A stretch of DNA of 64,000 bases, from contig JAZOSU010000012.1 in NCBI GenBank assembly GCA_045657265.1, positions 60,651 through 124,650 of the forward strand. The letters are read 5' to 3'. The stretch's first letter is position 1, and every line of letters begins with the position of its first letter. This document shows positions 27,408 through 36,030 of this stretch, piece by piece. The stretch comes from RGIG9041 sp045657265. Its GTDB lineage: Bacteria; Bacillota; Clostridia; Oscillospirales; QAKW01. The position numbers and the translations under genes were made by a program. A model generated the notes under the pieces. That model did not search any database and was not told where the DNA came from. It worked only from the letters and a program-made list of their open reading frames with translations.

Positions 27408-27416
27408 TAAAAAAAC

Positions 27417-27445
27417 TTGAAGTCAAGAAATGTTTGTGGTATAAT
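27417..27445 (+). promoter_or_regulatory. Promoter of the lipoprotein gene
   Basis: TTGAAG (27417-27422), a 17-base spacer and TATAAT (27440-27445), about 57 bases before the start codon. Confidence 0.72.
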
Positions 27446-27501
27446 CATAAAAAACAATGATTTTTGTGATATCTTGCTTAAAAGGCGGAACGGAGTTTTA
27501 T

Positions 27502-28104
27502 ATGAAATTCAAAAGAATAATATCAGCTATTTTATTAATTTGTATCATTTTTTCAGTAACAGCTTGTAAATCAGGTGCTGATGTATCTAAGAAAATAGTA
27601 GATAATCTCATGGCTGCGCTTACCGAATACGATGTTAATGCTATTTCTAACTGTATCGAAGATTTCCCTGATAATACAGGTACACCTTATATTCATGATA
27701 TTTATACTGAAGATTATTACAGAGATCTTTATGTTGCAGCTAATGAATCACTTACATATACTATTAAAAGTGCAACCGCAAAAGAAGTTGTTCTTAATGT
27801 GACAATGCCTGATTTGTATTCACTTTATCAGGAAATATTTACTGCGGTTGTTTCTCAGGCATTCACAAATACTGAAGTTAATGATTATATTTTGAATCCT
27901 GAGAATGATTCTCACCTTATGGTAATTGCTCTTATGATAAATGAAATTGAAAACAATGGTGTGGATACCATTGAAAAAGAAATTAAGCTTTCTGTTTCAA
28001 AGATCAATGACAAATTTAAGATTAAAACAGATGATCAACTTAAAATGTTGCTTTCTGACGGTCTTTCACAGATTCAGATAGAGAACGTTGCTACAGAAGA
28101 GTAA
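27502..28104 (+). CDS. Predicted lipoprotein of unknown function
   Basis: A 200-residue secreted protein. The N-terminus has Lys/Arg, a hydrophobic stretch and a lipobox ending at C22 (FSVTAC), so it is likely lipid-anchored outside the membrane. The rest is a soluble alpha/beta domain, rich in acidic residues, that loosely recalls small NTF2-like lipoproteins; I cannot assign a family. I chose ATG 27502, since the in-frame codons before it have no signal-peptide character and CGGAG lies upstream. It has its own promoter and terminator, so it is monocistronic. Confidence 0.75.
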   Translation: MKFKRIISAILLICIIFSVTACKSGADVSKKIVDNLMAALTEYDVNAISNCIEDFPDNTGTPYIHDIYTEDYYRDLYVAANESLTYTIKSATAKEVVLNVTMPDLYSLYQEIFTAVVSQAFTNTEVNDYILNPENDSHLMVIALMINEIENNGVDTIEKEIKLSVSKINDKFKIKTDDQLKMLLSDGLSQIQIENVATEE

Positions 28105-28109
28105 GTTTT

Positions 28110-28139
28110 AAAACGAGGATTTTATATCCTCGTTTTTTT
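28110..28139 (+). terminator. Terminator after the lipoprotein gene
   Basis: An AAAACGAGGAT / ATCCTCGTTTT hairpin with a TTTAT loop and a following T run. Confidence 0.9.
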
Positions 28140-28189
28140 ATTTTCTTTTTGTCTATAATAATATCATCAATAGTAGGGTGGTGTTGATT

Positions 28190-29791
28190 TTGTGGATTAA
28201 AAGAAGCGGTTTTGTTTTTATAACGATATTTTTAATAATGTTGGCACTTATTTTCAGAATATTCTACATTTCGTTCAGTGATATAAAAAAAGAAGTAAAA
28301 GAGGCTGCCGGCGGTAGAGTTGCGACGTTAAATATATATAATTCCAAGGGGATAATTTATGACAGAAATTTATCACCTCTTGCAGGTAATCAGTTTGTTT
28401 ATTATTTAGTTATTAATCCAAGAGGATTTGACAGAGCTAATTTAGAATATCTTTCTGAAATAACAAATACGGATACTCAGGCAATTAATGAAAAATTGAA
28501 TCGGGAAACGATTTTTGTTCTCCAAAGCTTTTATGAACCTAAAAGTATGAACGGTGTTTATTCTTATACTGGTACAGCAAGATATCCAAGTACTTGTATT
28601 TCAAGTCATCTTGTCGGTTATCTTGATTCTGATAATAAAGTCGGGATTTCAGGTGTAGAAAAAGCTTTTGATACAGAACTTGATTTATTTTCAGCATCTA
28701 CAACAATAAAATATACAACCAATGCAGTGAGAGGGGCTATAGGGACTCTTTCATTACTTGAAGAAAAAACGGCTGAAGATAGCAAAAACGGAATTGTTTT
28801 AACTTTAGATAAAACAATTTCTTTGGCAGCAAAAAATATTATGTCAAAATATATCACTGAAGGCAGTTTGATTATTATGGATGCTAATAACGGAGATATA
28901 TTAACTATGTTATCATATCCGGAGTTTGAAGCAAAAAATATTGAAAAATATCTGAATTCAGAAAAAGGAGAACTCATAAATAATTCCACGGTTAATCAGA
29001 CGGTAGGCTCAGTTTTTAAAATGATTTTAGCAGCTTGTGCTATTGAATATAATGTTGATTCATTTGAATATGAATGTACAGGCGGTATCAGTGTCGGTGA
29101 CAGAGTTTTTAATTGTCAAAACAATAAAGGACACGGGAAACAAAATTTGAAAGAAGCTTTTTCAAATTCATGCAATTCTTATTTTATAGCTCTTGGACAG
29201 CTACTTGGCTATGATAAAATAATCGAAATATCCCAATTGTTTGGTGTGGATTGTAAAATTGAAATTTGCAAAGATATGTTTTCATCAGCAGGGAATTTAC
29301 CTGAAGAGAGCGGAATTTTATCTGTTGCAAATCTTAGTATTGGTCAGGGTGAACTTATGATATCCCCTTTGCAAATAGCAAGAATTACCGCAGTTTTGTG
29401 CAACGGCGGATATTTGTTGAATCCAAATATTTATAAGAGTATGTATGTTGATGATAAAATAATAAATGAGAGTGAATACCAATTCAGAAGTCAAATTATA
29501 AGTTCGGATAACGCAACGATACTTAAAAACATGTGCATTTCATGTGTTGAAGAAGGTACAGGCAAATCCGCAAAACCCGAAAAAGGCGGTGCAGGCGGAA
29601 AAACCGCAAGTGCGCAAACTGGCAAATATTCAGATAATAAAGAAATATTAAATACGTATTTTACGGGTTTTTATCCTGCGAACGAACCGAAATATGTTAT
29701 CACGATTTTTGCAAAAAATGGCATATCAGGAGCGTCTACATGTGCACCCGTGTTTAAAGAAATATGTGATTTTCTTTGTGAAAATTATTGA
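28190..29791 (+). CDS. Penicillin-binding protein (class B transpeptidase-like)
   Basis: Peptidoglycan transpeptidase anchored by one N-terminal membrane segment (about residues 6-25). The catalytic motifs are all present: SVFK (S274, K277), SCN (S327-N329) and KTA (471-473) in place of the usual KTG. An N-terminal dimerisation-type domain follows the anchor. No PASTA domain is seen, so it is not a full SpoVD or PBP2x type; it may act in division or sporulation. The start is uncertain: GTG 28178, GTG 28181, TTG 28184 and TTG 28190 are all in frame, and GGGTGG at about 28177-28182 favours TTG 28190 (533 residues). The alaS promoter overlaps its stop. Confidence 0.88.
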   Translation: MWIKRSGFVFITIFLIMLALIFRIFYISFSDIKKEVKEAAGGRVATLNIYNSKGIIYDRNLSPLAGNQFVYYLVINPRGFDRANLEYLSEITNTDTQAINEKLNRETIFVLQSFYEPKSMNGVYSYTGTARYPSTCISSHLVGYLDSDNKVGISGVEKAFDTELDLFSASTTIKYTTNAVRGAIGTLSLLEEKTAEDSKNGIVLTLDKTISLAAKNIMSKYITEGSLIIMDANNGDILTMLSYPEFEAKNIEKYLNSEKGELINNSTVNQTVGSVFKMILAACAIEYNVDSFEYECTGGISVGDRVFNCQNNKGHGKQNLKEAFSNSCNSYFIALGQLLGYDKIIEISQLFGVDCKIEICKDMFSSAGNLPEESGILSVANLSIGQGELMISPLQIARITAVLCNGGYLLNPNIYKSMYVDDKIINESEYQFRSQIISSDNATILKNMCISCVEEGTGKSAKPEKGGAGGKTASAQTGKYSDNKEILNTYFTGFYPANEPKYVITIFAKNGISGASTCAPVFKEICDFLCENY

Positions 29792-29815
29792 CAGTATAAT
29801 TTTATATGGTATAAT
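29788..29815 (+). promoter_or_regulatory. Promoter of the alaS T-box transcript
   Basis: TTGACA (29788-29793), a 16-base spacer and TATAAT (29810-29815). The -35 overlaps the stop codon of the penicillin-binding protein gene. Confidence 0.8.
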
Positions 29816-29819
29816 TTTA

Positions 29820-30036
29820 ATATTAGTTAACGCATTGATGAAAATCAAAAATTTCAAAAAGATATTTCAAGAGAGGGGACGTTGGTGGAAAATTCCCTAA
29901 TATCTGAAATTTTGCGCTGTTTTCGGAGTGTTTAACCGTTTTCCTGCGTTAAAGGTAAATTGAGAGGCACAATGTGCAATCAGGGTGGTACCGCGAGTAT
30001 TTTATTCGTCCCTGTTGTATAGTTGTGCTTTATTTT
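29820..30036 (+). promoter_or_regulatory. T-box riboswitch, alanine-specific
   Basis: Senses uncharged tRNA-Ala and controls alaS by antitermination. The invariant T-box GGGTGGTACCGCG is at 29983-29995. Stem I is closed by TTAACGCA with TGCGTTAA, contains an AAGAGAG motif, and has an Ala codon in the expected specifier position (GCT at 29916-29918; an overlapping GCG is the alternative). The terminator pairs CAGGG and GCACAA upstream with CCCTG and TTGTGC downstream, followed by a T run ending near 30039. alaS directly follows, matching the specifier. Confidence 0.92.
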
Positions 30037-30049
30037 TTTGGAGGATATT

Positions 30050-32677
30050 ATGAAATACACAGGTTTAAATGAACTTAGAGAAAAATTCCTTTCTTTTTTT
30101 GAAAGTAAAGCTCATTGCAGATTAGACAGTTTTCCACTTTTGCCGATTAATGATGAAAGTCTGCTTCTTATCAATTCTGGCATGGCGCCAATGAAAAAAT
30201 ATTTTCTTGGCAAGGAAACACCTCCTGCAAAGAGAGTTACTACATGCCAGAAATGTATTCGTACACCTGATATTGAAAATGTCGGCAAAACTTCAAGACA
30301 CGGAACATATTTTGAAATGCTTGGCAATTTTTCGTTTGGAGATTATTTTAAGCACGAAGCTACTGCTTGGGCTTGGGAATTTATTACTCAGGTTCTTGAA
30401 ATACCGGTTGACCGTTTATATGTATCTGTTTTTTTAGATGATGATGAAGCTGTAGAAATTTGGACTAAAGAGGTAGGTGTTCCTGCAGACAGAATTGTTC
30501 GTCTTGGCAGAGAAGATAACTTTTGGGAAATAGGTAGTGGTCCTTGCGGTCCTTGTAGTGAAATTTATTTCGACCGAGGTGAGCAATACGGTTGTGATAA
30601 CTCCAATTGTGCCCCCGGTTGTGACTGTGACAGATTCGTTGAATTTTGGAACCTTGTATTTTCACAGTATGACAGTGACGGCGAAGGTAATTATACTCCC
30701 ATGGAGCATCCTAATATAGATACTGGTATGGGTCTTGAGAGATTAGCTTGTATTATGCAAGGTGTGAGCAACCTTTTTGAAGTTGATACTGTTTGGAATA
30801 TTCTTCAGCATGCATCTAAAATTGCAGGAGTAGAGTATAAAAAAGATGAAAAAACTGACATATCGATAAGAGTAATTACTGACCATATCAGAAGTGTTAC
30901 TTTTATGCTTTGCGACGGTGTTAAACCTTCAAATGAAGGCAGGGGATACGTTCTTAAACGTCTTCTCAGACGTGCCGCTCGTCATGGCAGACTTTTAGGT
31001 GTTAAAGGTCCGTTTTTGTTTGAACTCTGTCAAACTGTTATAAACGAAAATAAAAATGCATATCCTGAACTTGTTGAAAAACAGGATTTCATTGTAAAGA
31101 GTATTAAAAATGAAGAAGAAGCATTCCTCAAAACAATTGATAAAGGAATGGAAATGCTTACCGATTATATGAATAAGGCAACCGATAAAGTAATTCCCGG
31201 TGATGTTGCGTTCAAACTTTACGATACTTATGGTTTTCCTGTAGACCTTACCGCTGATATCGTTGCAGAAAAGGGTATGACGGTAGATGAAGATGGTTTT
31301 GCTAAATATATGCAAGAGCAGAAAGAACGTGCAAGAAAAGCAAGACTTGATAATGATATCATTGGTTGGAAAGATGAAGTTCTTGATTATCTTGATGAAG
31401 AAAACTCGGAATTTTTGGGTTATACAGAGATAAGCTGTGATAGTAAAGTTGTCGCTATTGTTAAAAACGGTGAGATTTCCGATACTGCAAGCGAAGGCGA
31501 CGAAATCATTGTTGTGCTTGATAAAACCGTTTTCTATGCAGAAAGTGGCGGTCAAGTAGCAGACACAGGTAAACTTATGTTTGATGCCGCGGAAGTTGTT
31601 GTTAAAGATTGTAAAAAAGACAATCTTAAACATTATCTGCATATGGGTAAAATTATAAGCGGTACAATAAACAAAGGAGATGTTTGTAAGGCTTATATTG
31701 ATGTTGAAAGACGTAATTCTATCAAACGTAATCACACTGCGGCACATTTACTCCAAGCGGCTCTTCGCGAGGTTTTGGGCGATCACGCTCATCAGGCCGG
31801 TTCATATGTAGACTCAGAAAGACTCAGATTTGACTTTACGCATTTTTCTGCGGTTACTTCAGAAGAACTTAAAGTAATTGAACAAAAAGTAAATGAGCAG
31901 ATTCTTTTGGGTACCGTTGTAGAAAATTATGAAACGGATTTTGAAAATACTAAAGGTGCGATGGCATTATTTGGCGAAAAATACGGAGACAGAGTAAGAG
32001 TTTGTAAAATTGGCGATTTTTCTTATGAACTTTGTGGTGGTACTCATATTGAAAACACCGCAAAAATCGGTTTATTTAAAATTCTTTCAGAGTGTTCTGT
32101 TTCTTCCGGTGTTAGAAGAATAGAAGCTGTAACAGGTACAGGTATTCTTAATTTGATTGAAGATTACTATTTGGTTCTCACAAAATCTGCAAACGCGTTG
32201 AAAATTTCAAATATTAATACATTGCCTGAAAAATGTGAATCTTTAACCGAAGAATTAAAGAAAACAAAAAATGAACTTCAGAGTGCAAATGAAAAAGCAG
32301 CGTTATCACAAAGTTCTGCAATGTTTGATAACGCAAATACAGTTAACGGTATAAAAATAGCAGTTTCTGTACTTAAAGATACTGATTCTAAAACCGCAAG
32401 AACAATTGGTGATAATTTACGCGATAAACACAGTGATTTCATAGCTGTACTTGCAGCAATAGACGGAGACAAAGCTACAATTCATGTTATAAGCTCTTCT
32501 GAAGCCGTAAAACTTGGGGCTCATTCAGGTAAAATAGTCGGTGAAATAGCCGCAATAACAGGTGGTAAAGGCGGCGGAAAACCTGAATCTGCAACTGCGG
32601 GTGTTGGTAGTCTTGATAAAATTGATGAAGCTTTGTCAAATTCAGTTGAAATAATCGGTAAATATATCAACAAATAA
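30050..32677 (+). CDS. alaS: Alanyl-tRNA synthetase
   Basis: Charges tRNA-Ala. 875 residues from ATG 30050, with GGAGG seven bases before it. The N-terminal catalytic core (FPLLPINDESLLLINSGM; RHGTYFEMLGNFSFGDYF) is followed by the tRNA-recognition region, the editing domain with HTAAH (H562, H566) and CGGTHIENT, and the C-Ala domain with GGKGGGKPESA. A Cys-rich insert (CDNSNCAPGCDC) lies within the catalytic domain and may bind zinc. Expression is under the Ala T-box. Confidence 0.98.
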   Translation: MKYTGLNELREKFLSFFESKAHCRLDSFPLLPINDESLLLINSGMAPMKKYFLGKETPPAKRVTTCQKCIRTPDIENVGKTSRHGTYFEMLGNFSFGDYFKHEATAWAWEFITQVLEIPVDRLYVSVFLDDDEAVEIWTKEVGVPADRIVRLGREDNFWEIGSGPCGPCSEIYFDRGEQYGCDNSNCAPGCDCDRFVEFWNLVFSQYDSDGEGNYTPMEHPNIDTGMGLERLACIMQGVSNLFEVDTVWNILQHASKIAGVEYKKDEKTDISIRVITDHIRSVTFMLCDGVKPSNEGRGYVLKRLLRRAARHGRLLGVKGPFLFELCQTVINENKNAYPELVEKQDFIVKSIKNEEEAFLKTIDKGMEMLTDYMNKATDKVIPGDVAFKLYDTYGFPVDLTADIVAEKGMTVDEDGFAKYMQEQKERARKARLDNDIIGWKDEVLDYLDEENSEFLGYTEISCDSKVVAIVKNGEISDTASEGDEIIVVLDKTVFYAESGGQVADTGKLMFDAAEVVVKDCKKDNLKHYLHMGKIISGTINKGDVCKAYIDVERRNSIKRNHTAAHLLQAALREVLGDHAHQAGSYVDSERLRFDFTHFSAVTSEELKVIEQKVNEQILLGTVVENYETDFENTKGAMALFGEKYGDRVRVCKIGDFSYELCGGTHIENTAKIGLFKILSECSVSSGVRRIEAVTGTGILNLIEDYYLVLTKSANALKISNINTLPEKCESLTEELKKTKNELQSANEKAALSQSSAMFDNANTVNGIKIAVSVLKDTDSKTARTIGDNLRDKHSDFIAVLAAIDGDKATIHVISSSEAVKLGAHSGKIVGEIAAITGGKGGGKPESATAGVGSLDKIDEALSNSVEIIGKYINK

Positions 32678-32687
32678 GGAGAACATT

Positions 32688-33029
32688 ATGTCTGACTGTA
32701 TTTTTTGTAAAATAATAAAAGGTGAAATTCCTTCAAAAAAAGTGTATGAGGATGAACTTGTTTTTGCGTTTGAAGATATTAATCCTATGGCACCTGTTCA
32801 TATTCTGGTTATTCCAAAAGAACATATTTCAAATATGCTCGAAATAAACAAAGATAACAGTGCTGTTATTTCTCATATATTTGAGGTTATTTCTCTAATA
32901 GCTAAAGAAAAACAACTTGAAAAAGGTTTTAGAGTTGTTTCGAATTGTAATGAATATGCAGGTCAAACAGTTTTTCATCTTCATTTTCATATTCTTGGTG
33001 GTAAAAAATTAACTTTAGAACTTGCGTAA
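32688..33029 (+). CDS. HIT family nucleotide-binding hydrolase
   Basis: A small 113-residue histidine-triad protein. The triad H97-H99-H101 (HLHFHILGG) and the N-terminal CIFCKIIKGEIPS are canonical for HINT-type purine nucleoside phosphoramidases. AAGGAG precedes the ATG. It follows alaS by 10 bases with no terminator between, so it is probably cotranscribed. The last residues (KLTLELA) differ from the more usual Trp/Pro-rich ending. Confidence 0.93.
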   Translation: MSDCIFCKIIKGEIPSKKVYEDELVFAFEDINPMAPVHILVIPKEHISNMLEINKDNSAVISHIFEVISLIAKEKQLEKGFRVVSNCNEYAGQTVFHLHFHILGGKKLTLELA

Positions 33030-33033
33030 AATG

Positions 33034-33062
33034 TTGACAAACCATTTTTGATGTGATATTAT
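33034..33062 (+). promoter_or_regulatory. Promoter of the Trp T-box transcript
   Basis: TTGACA (33034-33039), a 17-base spacer and TATTAT (33057-33062), directly after the HIT gene. Confidence 0.75.
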
Positions 33063-33064
33063 CA

Positions 33065-33330
33065 ATTAAACCGTTGATTAAGAATAGTAGCTATTGATTT
33101 TATACAAAGAGAGTTGTTGTCGGTGTGAATACAGCTATAAAAACTTTAGTGAATGGGCTTTTGAGGGCGGACCGAAATTTTAGTAGGCTCCGACGGCGTA
33201 TGCTCCGTTATCATGGCATGACATATATATGTATGTTTAAAGATGAAGTGTTCGCTTCAAATTGGGTGGCACCGCGTGTCTTGTTGATTCGCCCCGAGTA
33301 TCTTAGGATACTTGGGGCTTTTTATTTTAA
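33065..33330 (+). promoter_or_regulatory. T-box riboswitch, tryptophan-specific
   Basis: The invariant T-box GGGTGGCACCGCG is at 33264-33276, followed by the terminator GCCCCGAGTATC / GGATACTTGGGGC and a T run (33291-33325). Upstream, the AAAGAGAG motif and a GAA-TGG-GC specifier region are visible; TGG at 33154-33156 is the only Trp codon and fits the specifier site. The downstream genes encode a TrpXYZ-type ABC transporter, so the leader likely raises tryptophan uptake when tRNA-Trp is uncharged. Confidence 0.9.
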
Positions 33331-33346
33331 TTTGTGAGGTATTGCA

Positions 33347-34309
33347 ATGAAAAAGATAATTAAGAAAATTGCTTTAATTTTAAGCTTAGTTTTGGTAGTT
33401 GCTTTTGTTTTTGGTTGTTCTCAGTCCAAACCAACTATAGGGATTATTCAGTTTGGTTCACACGCATCGCTTAATAACTGCTATGATGGAATTATTAAGG
33501 GCATTGCACAAAACGAAATTAATCTTGAGGATTATAACGTGAACTATGTTAACAGTAATTTTGACCCCAGCGTTTCTCAGACACAAGCAATAAATCTTGT
33601 GAATAGGGGAGCAAAGGTTGTTATTGCAATTGCAACTCCTTCAGCGGTTGCGGCAGCTAATGCGGCAATTGATACAAACATTCCTGTTGTTTTTTGTGCG
33701 GTTACAGATGCAACTGTTATGGATAATTATTCTAATATTACAGGATCTTCTGATATACCTAATTTTGACAAACAACTTGAACTTGTGACTCAGATTATGG
33801 GTAAAAGTGATTTAAAAATTGGTGTTCTCTATTCAACAGATGAATCAAGTTCACCAGTGCAAATTTCTAATTTAAAAGAAGCTGCAAAGAAATATAGCGG
33901 AATGGAAATTTATGATTCAGCAGTAGCTGAAATTATCACTATTGATACTAAGGTTACTGAACTTATTGACAGAGGTGTTGATTGTTTTATAAATATTCTT
34001 GATAACACAATTGTAGGTAAACTGGAAACCAATATTTTACCCATCACAAATCGCAATTTGATTCCTGTTTTTGGTTCTGAAATTGAACAGGTTAAAGTAG
34101 GTTGTGCTGCAAGTTCTTCTATTGAATATCTCGATGTAGGGGAAAGCGCCGGAAAAGCTGCAGCTGAAATTCTTGGTGGTAAATCTGCATCGGAAATTCC
34201 CGTTGCAACTGTAACAGAGCCGGAATCGTTTTATAACAGTGAAGTTTGTGATTTGCTCGGACTGAATATTCCGGGTAATATTTCAGCAACTGATGTTAAA
34301 TCAAAATAA
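33347..34309 (+). CDS. trpX: ABC transporter substrate-binding lipoprotein, TrpX-like
   Basis: Extracytoplasmic solute-binding protein of the COG2984 group, 320 residues. A basic N-terminus, a hydrophobic core and a lipobox ending at C24 (FVFGC) indicate lipid anchoring. The body starts PTIGIIQFGSHASLNN, typical of this group, and has the AIATPSAVAAANA segment. The preceding Trp-type T-box makes tryptophan (or a precursor) the most likely substrate, as proposed for TrpXYZ in Firmicutes. The permease and ATPase genes follow in the same operon. Confidence 0.88.
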   Translation: MKKIIKKIALILSLVLVVAFVFGCSQSKPTIGIIQFGSHASLNNCYDGIIKGIAQNEINLEDYNVNYVNSNFDPSVSQTQAINLVNRGAKVVIAIATPSAVAAANAAIDTNIPVVFCAVTDATVMDNYSNITGSSDIPNFDKQLELVTQIMGKSDLKIGVLYSTDESSSPVQISNLKEAAKKYSGMEIYDSAVAEIITIDTKVTELIDRGVDCFINILDNTIVGKLETNILPITNRNLIPVFGSEIEQVKVGCAASSSIEYLDVGESAGKAAAEILGGKSASEIPVATVTEPESFYNSEVCDLLGLNIPGNISATDVKSK

Positions 34310-34317
34310 GGTGGATT

Positions 34318-35250
34318 ATGTTATTTTATTCAACAACAATTGATGGATTGCAAATGGGGCTATGTTTTGCTATACTTGCACTTGGGGTATACATTTCATA
34401 TTCTATTCTCGATTTTCCTGATCTTTCTGTAGATGGTGTGTTTCCTCTTGGTGGGGTCATATCTACAATTTTAATGCTCAAATTAGGTTTGCAGCCTTTT
34501 TTAGCAGTTATTTTAAGTTTTTTTGCTGGTTTTTTAGCTGGTGCTATAACGGGAATACTTCACGTAAAATTTGATATTTCAAAGCTTTTATCAGGAATAA
34601 TTGTTATGACTGCTTTGCTTTCTGTTACGCTTGCATTAACCAAGTTTTTAACAAGAAACGGTCAGACAACAACTATTTTTTCATACAGAAGCGAGAAGCT
34701 TGAAAGCATTTTCAGTACAGAAAAATTTTCTGAGTTTAAAGATTATTATATTTTGATAATTCTTGCAATTATTGTTATTTTTGCAAAATTGATTATTGAT
34801 ATTTTCCTTAAGACGAAGCTTGGATATATGTTAAGAGCTACAGGTGAAAACGAAAAAGTTGTTATAAATCTTGGCGAAGACGTAGGTAATTATAAAATTT
34901 TAGGAATAGCGCTTTCAAATGGTTTTGTTGCAGTGTCGGGTGCTGTGTATGCTAATCTTTATATGCAATATGATAACACGTGCGGTAGTGGTAAAGTTGT
35001 ATTGGCTCTTGCTTCTGTTATTATAGGTATTGCAGTTTTTTCTAAAATACCATATATTAAAAATACAACCGCAGTTATATTTGGCGCTATAATTTATTCT
35101 CTTTGTCTTAACTACCTCGTTTTGGTTGATCAGAATGGAATATATCTTAAACTTCTCAATGCAGTAATGTTTACGATTATTCTGATTTTTAATAAAAGAA
35201 TCACTGCTTCTTTATCTAAATCCAAATTAAAAAAGGCGGTGGTTAAATGA
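34318..35250 (+). CDS. trpY: ABC transporter permease, TrpY-like
   Basis: A 310-residue integral membrane protein with about eight hydrophobic segments and the conserved PDLSVDGVFPLGG near the N-terminus, typical of the COG4120 permeases that pair with COG2984 binding proteins. A cytoplasmic loop with LRATGENEKV is likely the ATPase contact. It starts 8 bases after trpX and overlaps trpZ by 4 bases (ATGA). Confidence 0.88.
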   Translation: MLFYSTTIDGLQMGLCFAILALGVYISYSILDFPDLSVDGVFPLGGVISTILMLKLGLQPFLAVILSFFAGFLAGAITGILHVKFDISKLLSGIIVMTALLSVTLALTKFLTRNGQTTTIFSYRSEKLESIFSTEKFSEFKDYYILIILAIIVIFAKLIIDIFLKTKLGYMLRATGENEKVVINLGEDVGNYKILGIALSNGFVAVSGAVYANLYMQYDNTCGSGKVVLALASVIIGIAVFSKIPYIKNTTAVIFGAIIYSLCLNYLVLVDQNGIYLKLLNAVMFTIILIFNKRITASLSKSKLKKAVVK

Positions 35251-36020
35251 TAGAGCTTACTAATATTAACAAATCTTTTAATGTTGGTACTGTAAATGAA
35301 TCGACATTGTTTTCTGATTTTAATATAACATTTAAAGATAAAGATTTTGTGTCAATCGTCGGTTCAAATGGTTCGGGTAAAACTACTCTTTTAAACATTA
35401 TCGGTGGCGCGCTTGCTATCGATAGTGGTAAAATAATAATTGACGGCGCAGATGTAACTTCTTTACCTGAATTTAAAAGAGCAAAAAGAATTGGGAGAGT
35501 TTTTCAAAATCCATCTGTAGGAACAGTTCCGGGTATGTCGATTTTAGAAAACCTTGCAATTGCTGAAAATAAAGGTAAAGCTTATTCACTTTCGTTGGCA
35601 ATTGATAAGTCGAAACGTGACTATTACAAATCTGTAGTTGCAGATATCGGACTTGGGCTTGAAGATAAAATGGATATACCTGTTGGCTTATTATCGGGTG
35701 GACAAAGACAGGCGTTATCTCTTATAATGAATACTCTTACTCCTGTTGATTTGCTACTTCTTGATGAGCATACTGCGGCACTTGATCCTAAAACAGCTGA
35801 AATAATTATGCAATTAACAGATAAGGTTATTAAAGAAAAAAATCTCACGGCTCTTATGGTCACTCATAATTTGCGTTATGCTGTTGAATATGGAAACAGA
35901 ATTATAATGATGCATGAGGGCAATACTGTAATTGACAAATCTAATGAAGATAAGAAAATGTTGTCTATAGATAATTTATTGACGACTTTTAACGAAATAA
36001 GCATTGAATGTGGTAATTAA
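35247..36020 (+). CDS. trpZ: ABC transporter ATP-binding protein, TrpZ-like
   Basis: A 257-residue ABC ATPase with Walker A GSNGSGKTT (39-47), signature LSGGQRQ, Walker B LLLLDEHTAAL and the switch His in MVTHN. The glutamate after the Walker B Asp is E, then H, which is the usual form in COG1101 proteins. It overlaps the permease stop, completing the transporter operon under the Trp T-box. Confidence 0.9.
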   Translation: MIELTNINKSFNVGTVNESTLFSDFNITFKDKDFVSIVGSNGSGKTTLLNIIGGALAIDSGKIIIDGADVTSLPEFKRAKRIGRVFQNPSVGTVPGMSILENLAIAENKGKAYSLSLAIDKSKRDYYKSVVADIGLGLEDKMDIPVGLLSGGQRQALSLIMNTLTPVDLLLLDEHTAALDPKTAEIIMQLTDKVIKEKNLTALMVTHNLRYAVEYGNRIIMMHEGNTVIDKSNEDKKMLSIDNLLTTFNEISIECGN

Positions 36021-36030
36021 GAGGTGTTAT

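Noticed and set aside
30995..31747. A 250-residue open frame on the minus strand inside alaS
   Set aside because: alaS is unambiguous here. The antisense frame is low-complexity, Phe/Ile-rich and arises from codon bias in AT-rich DNA.
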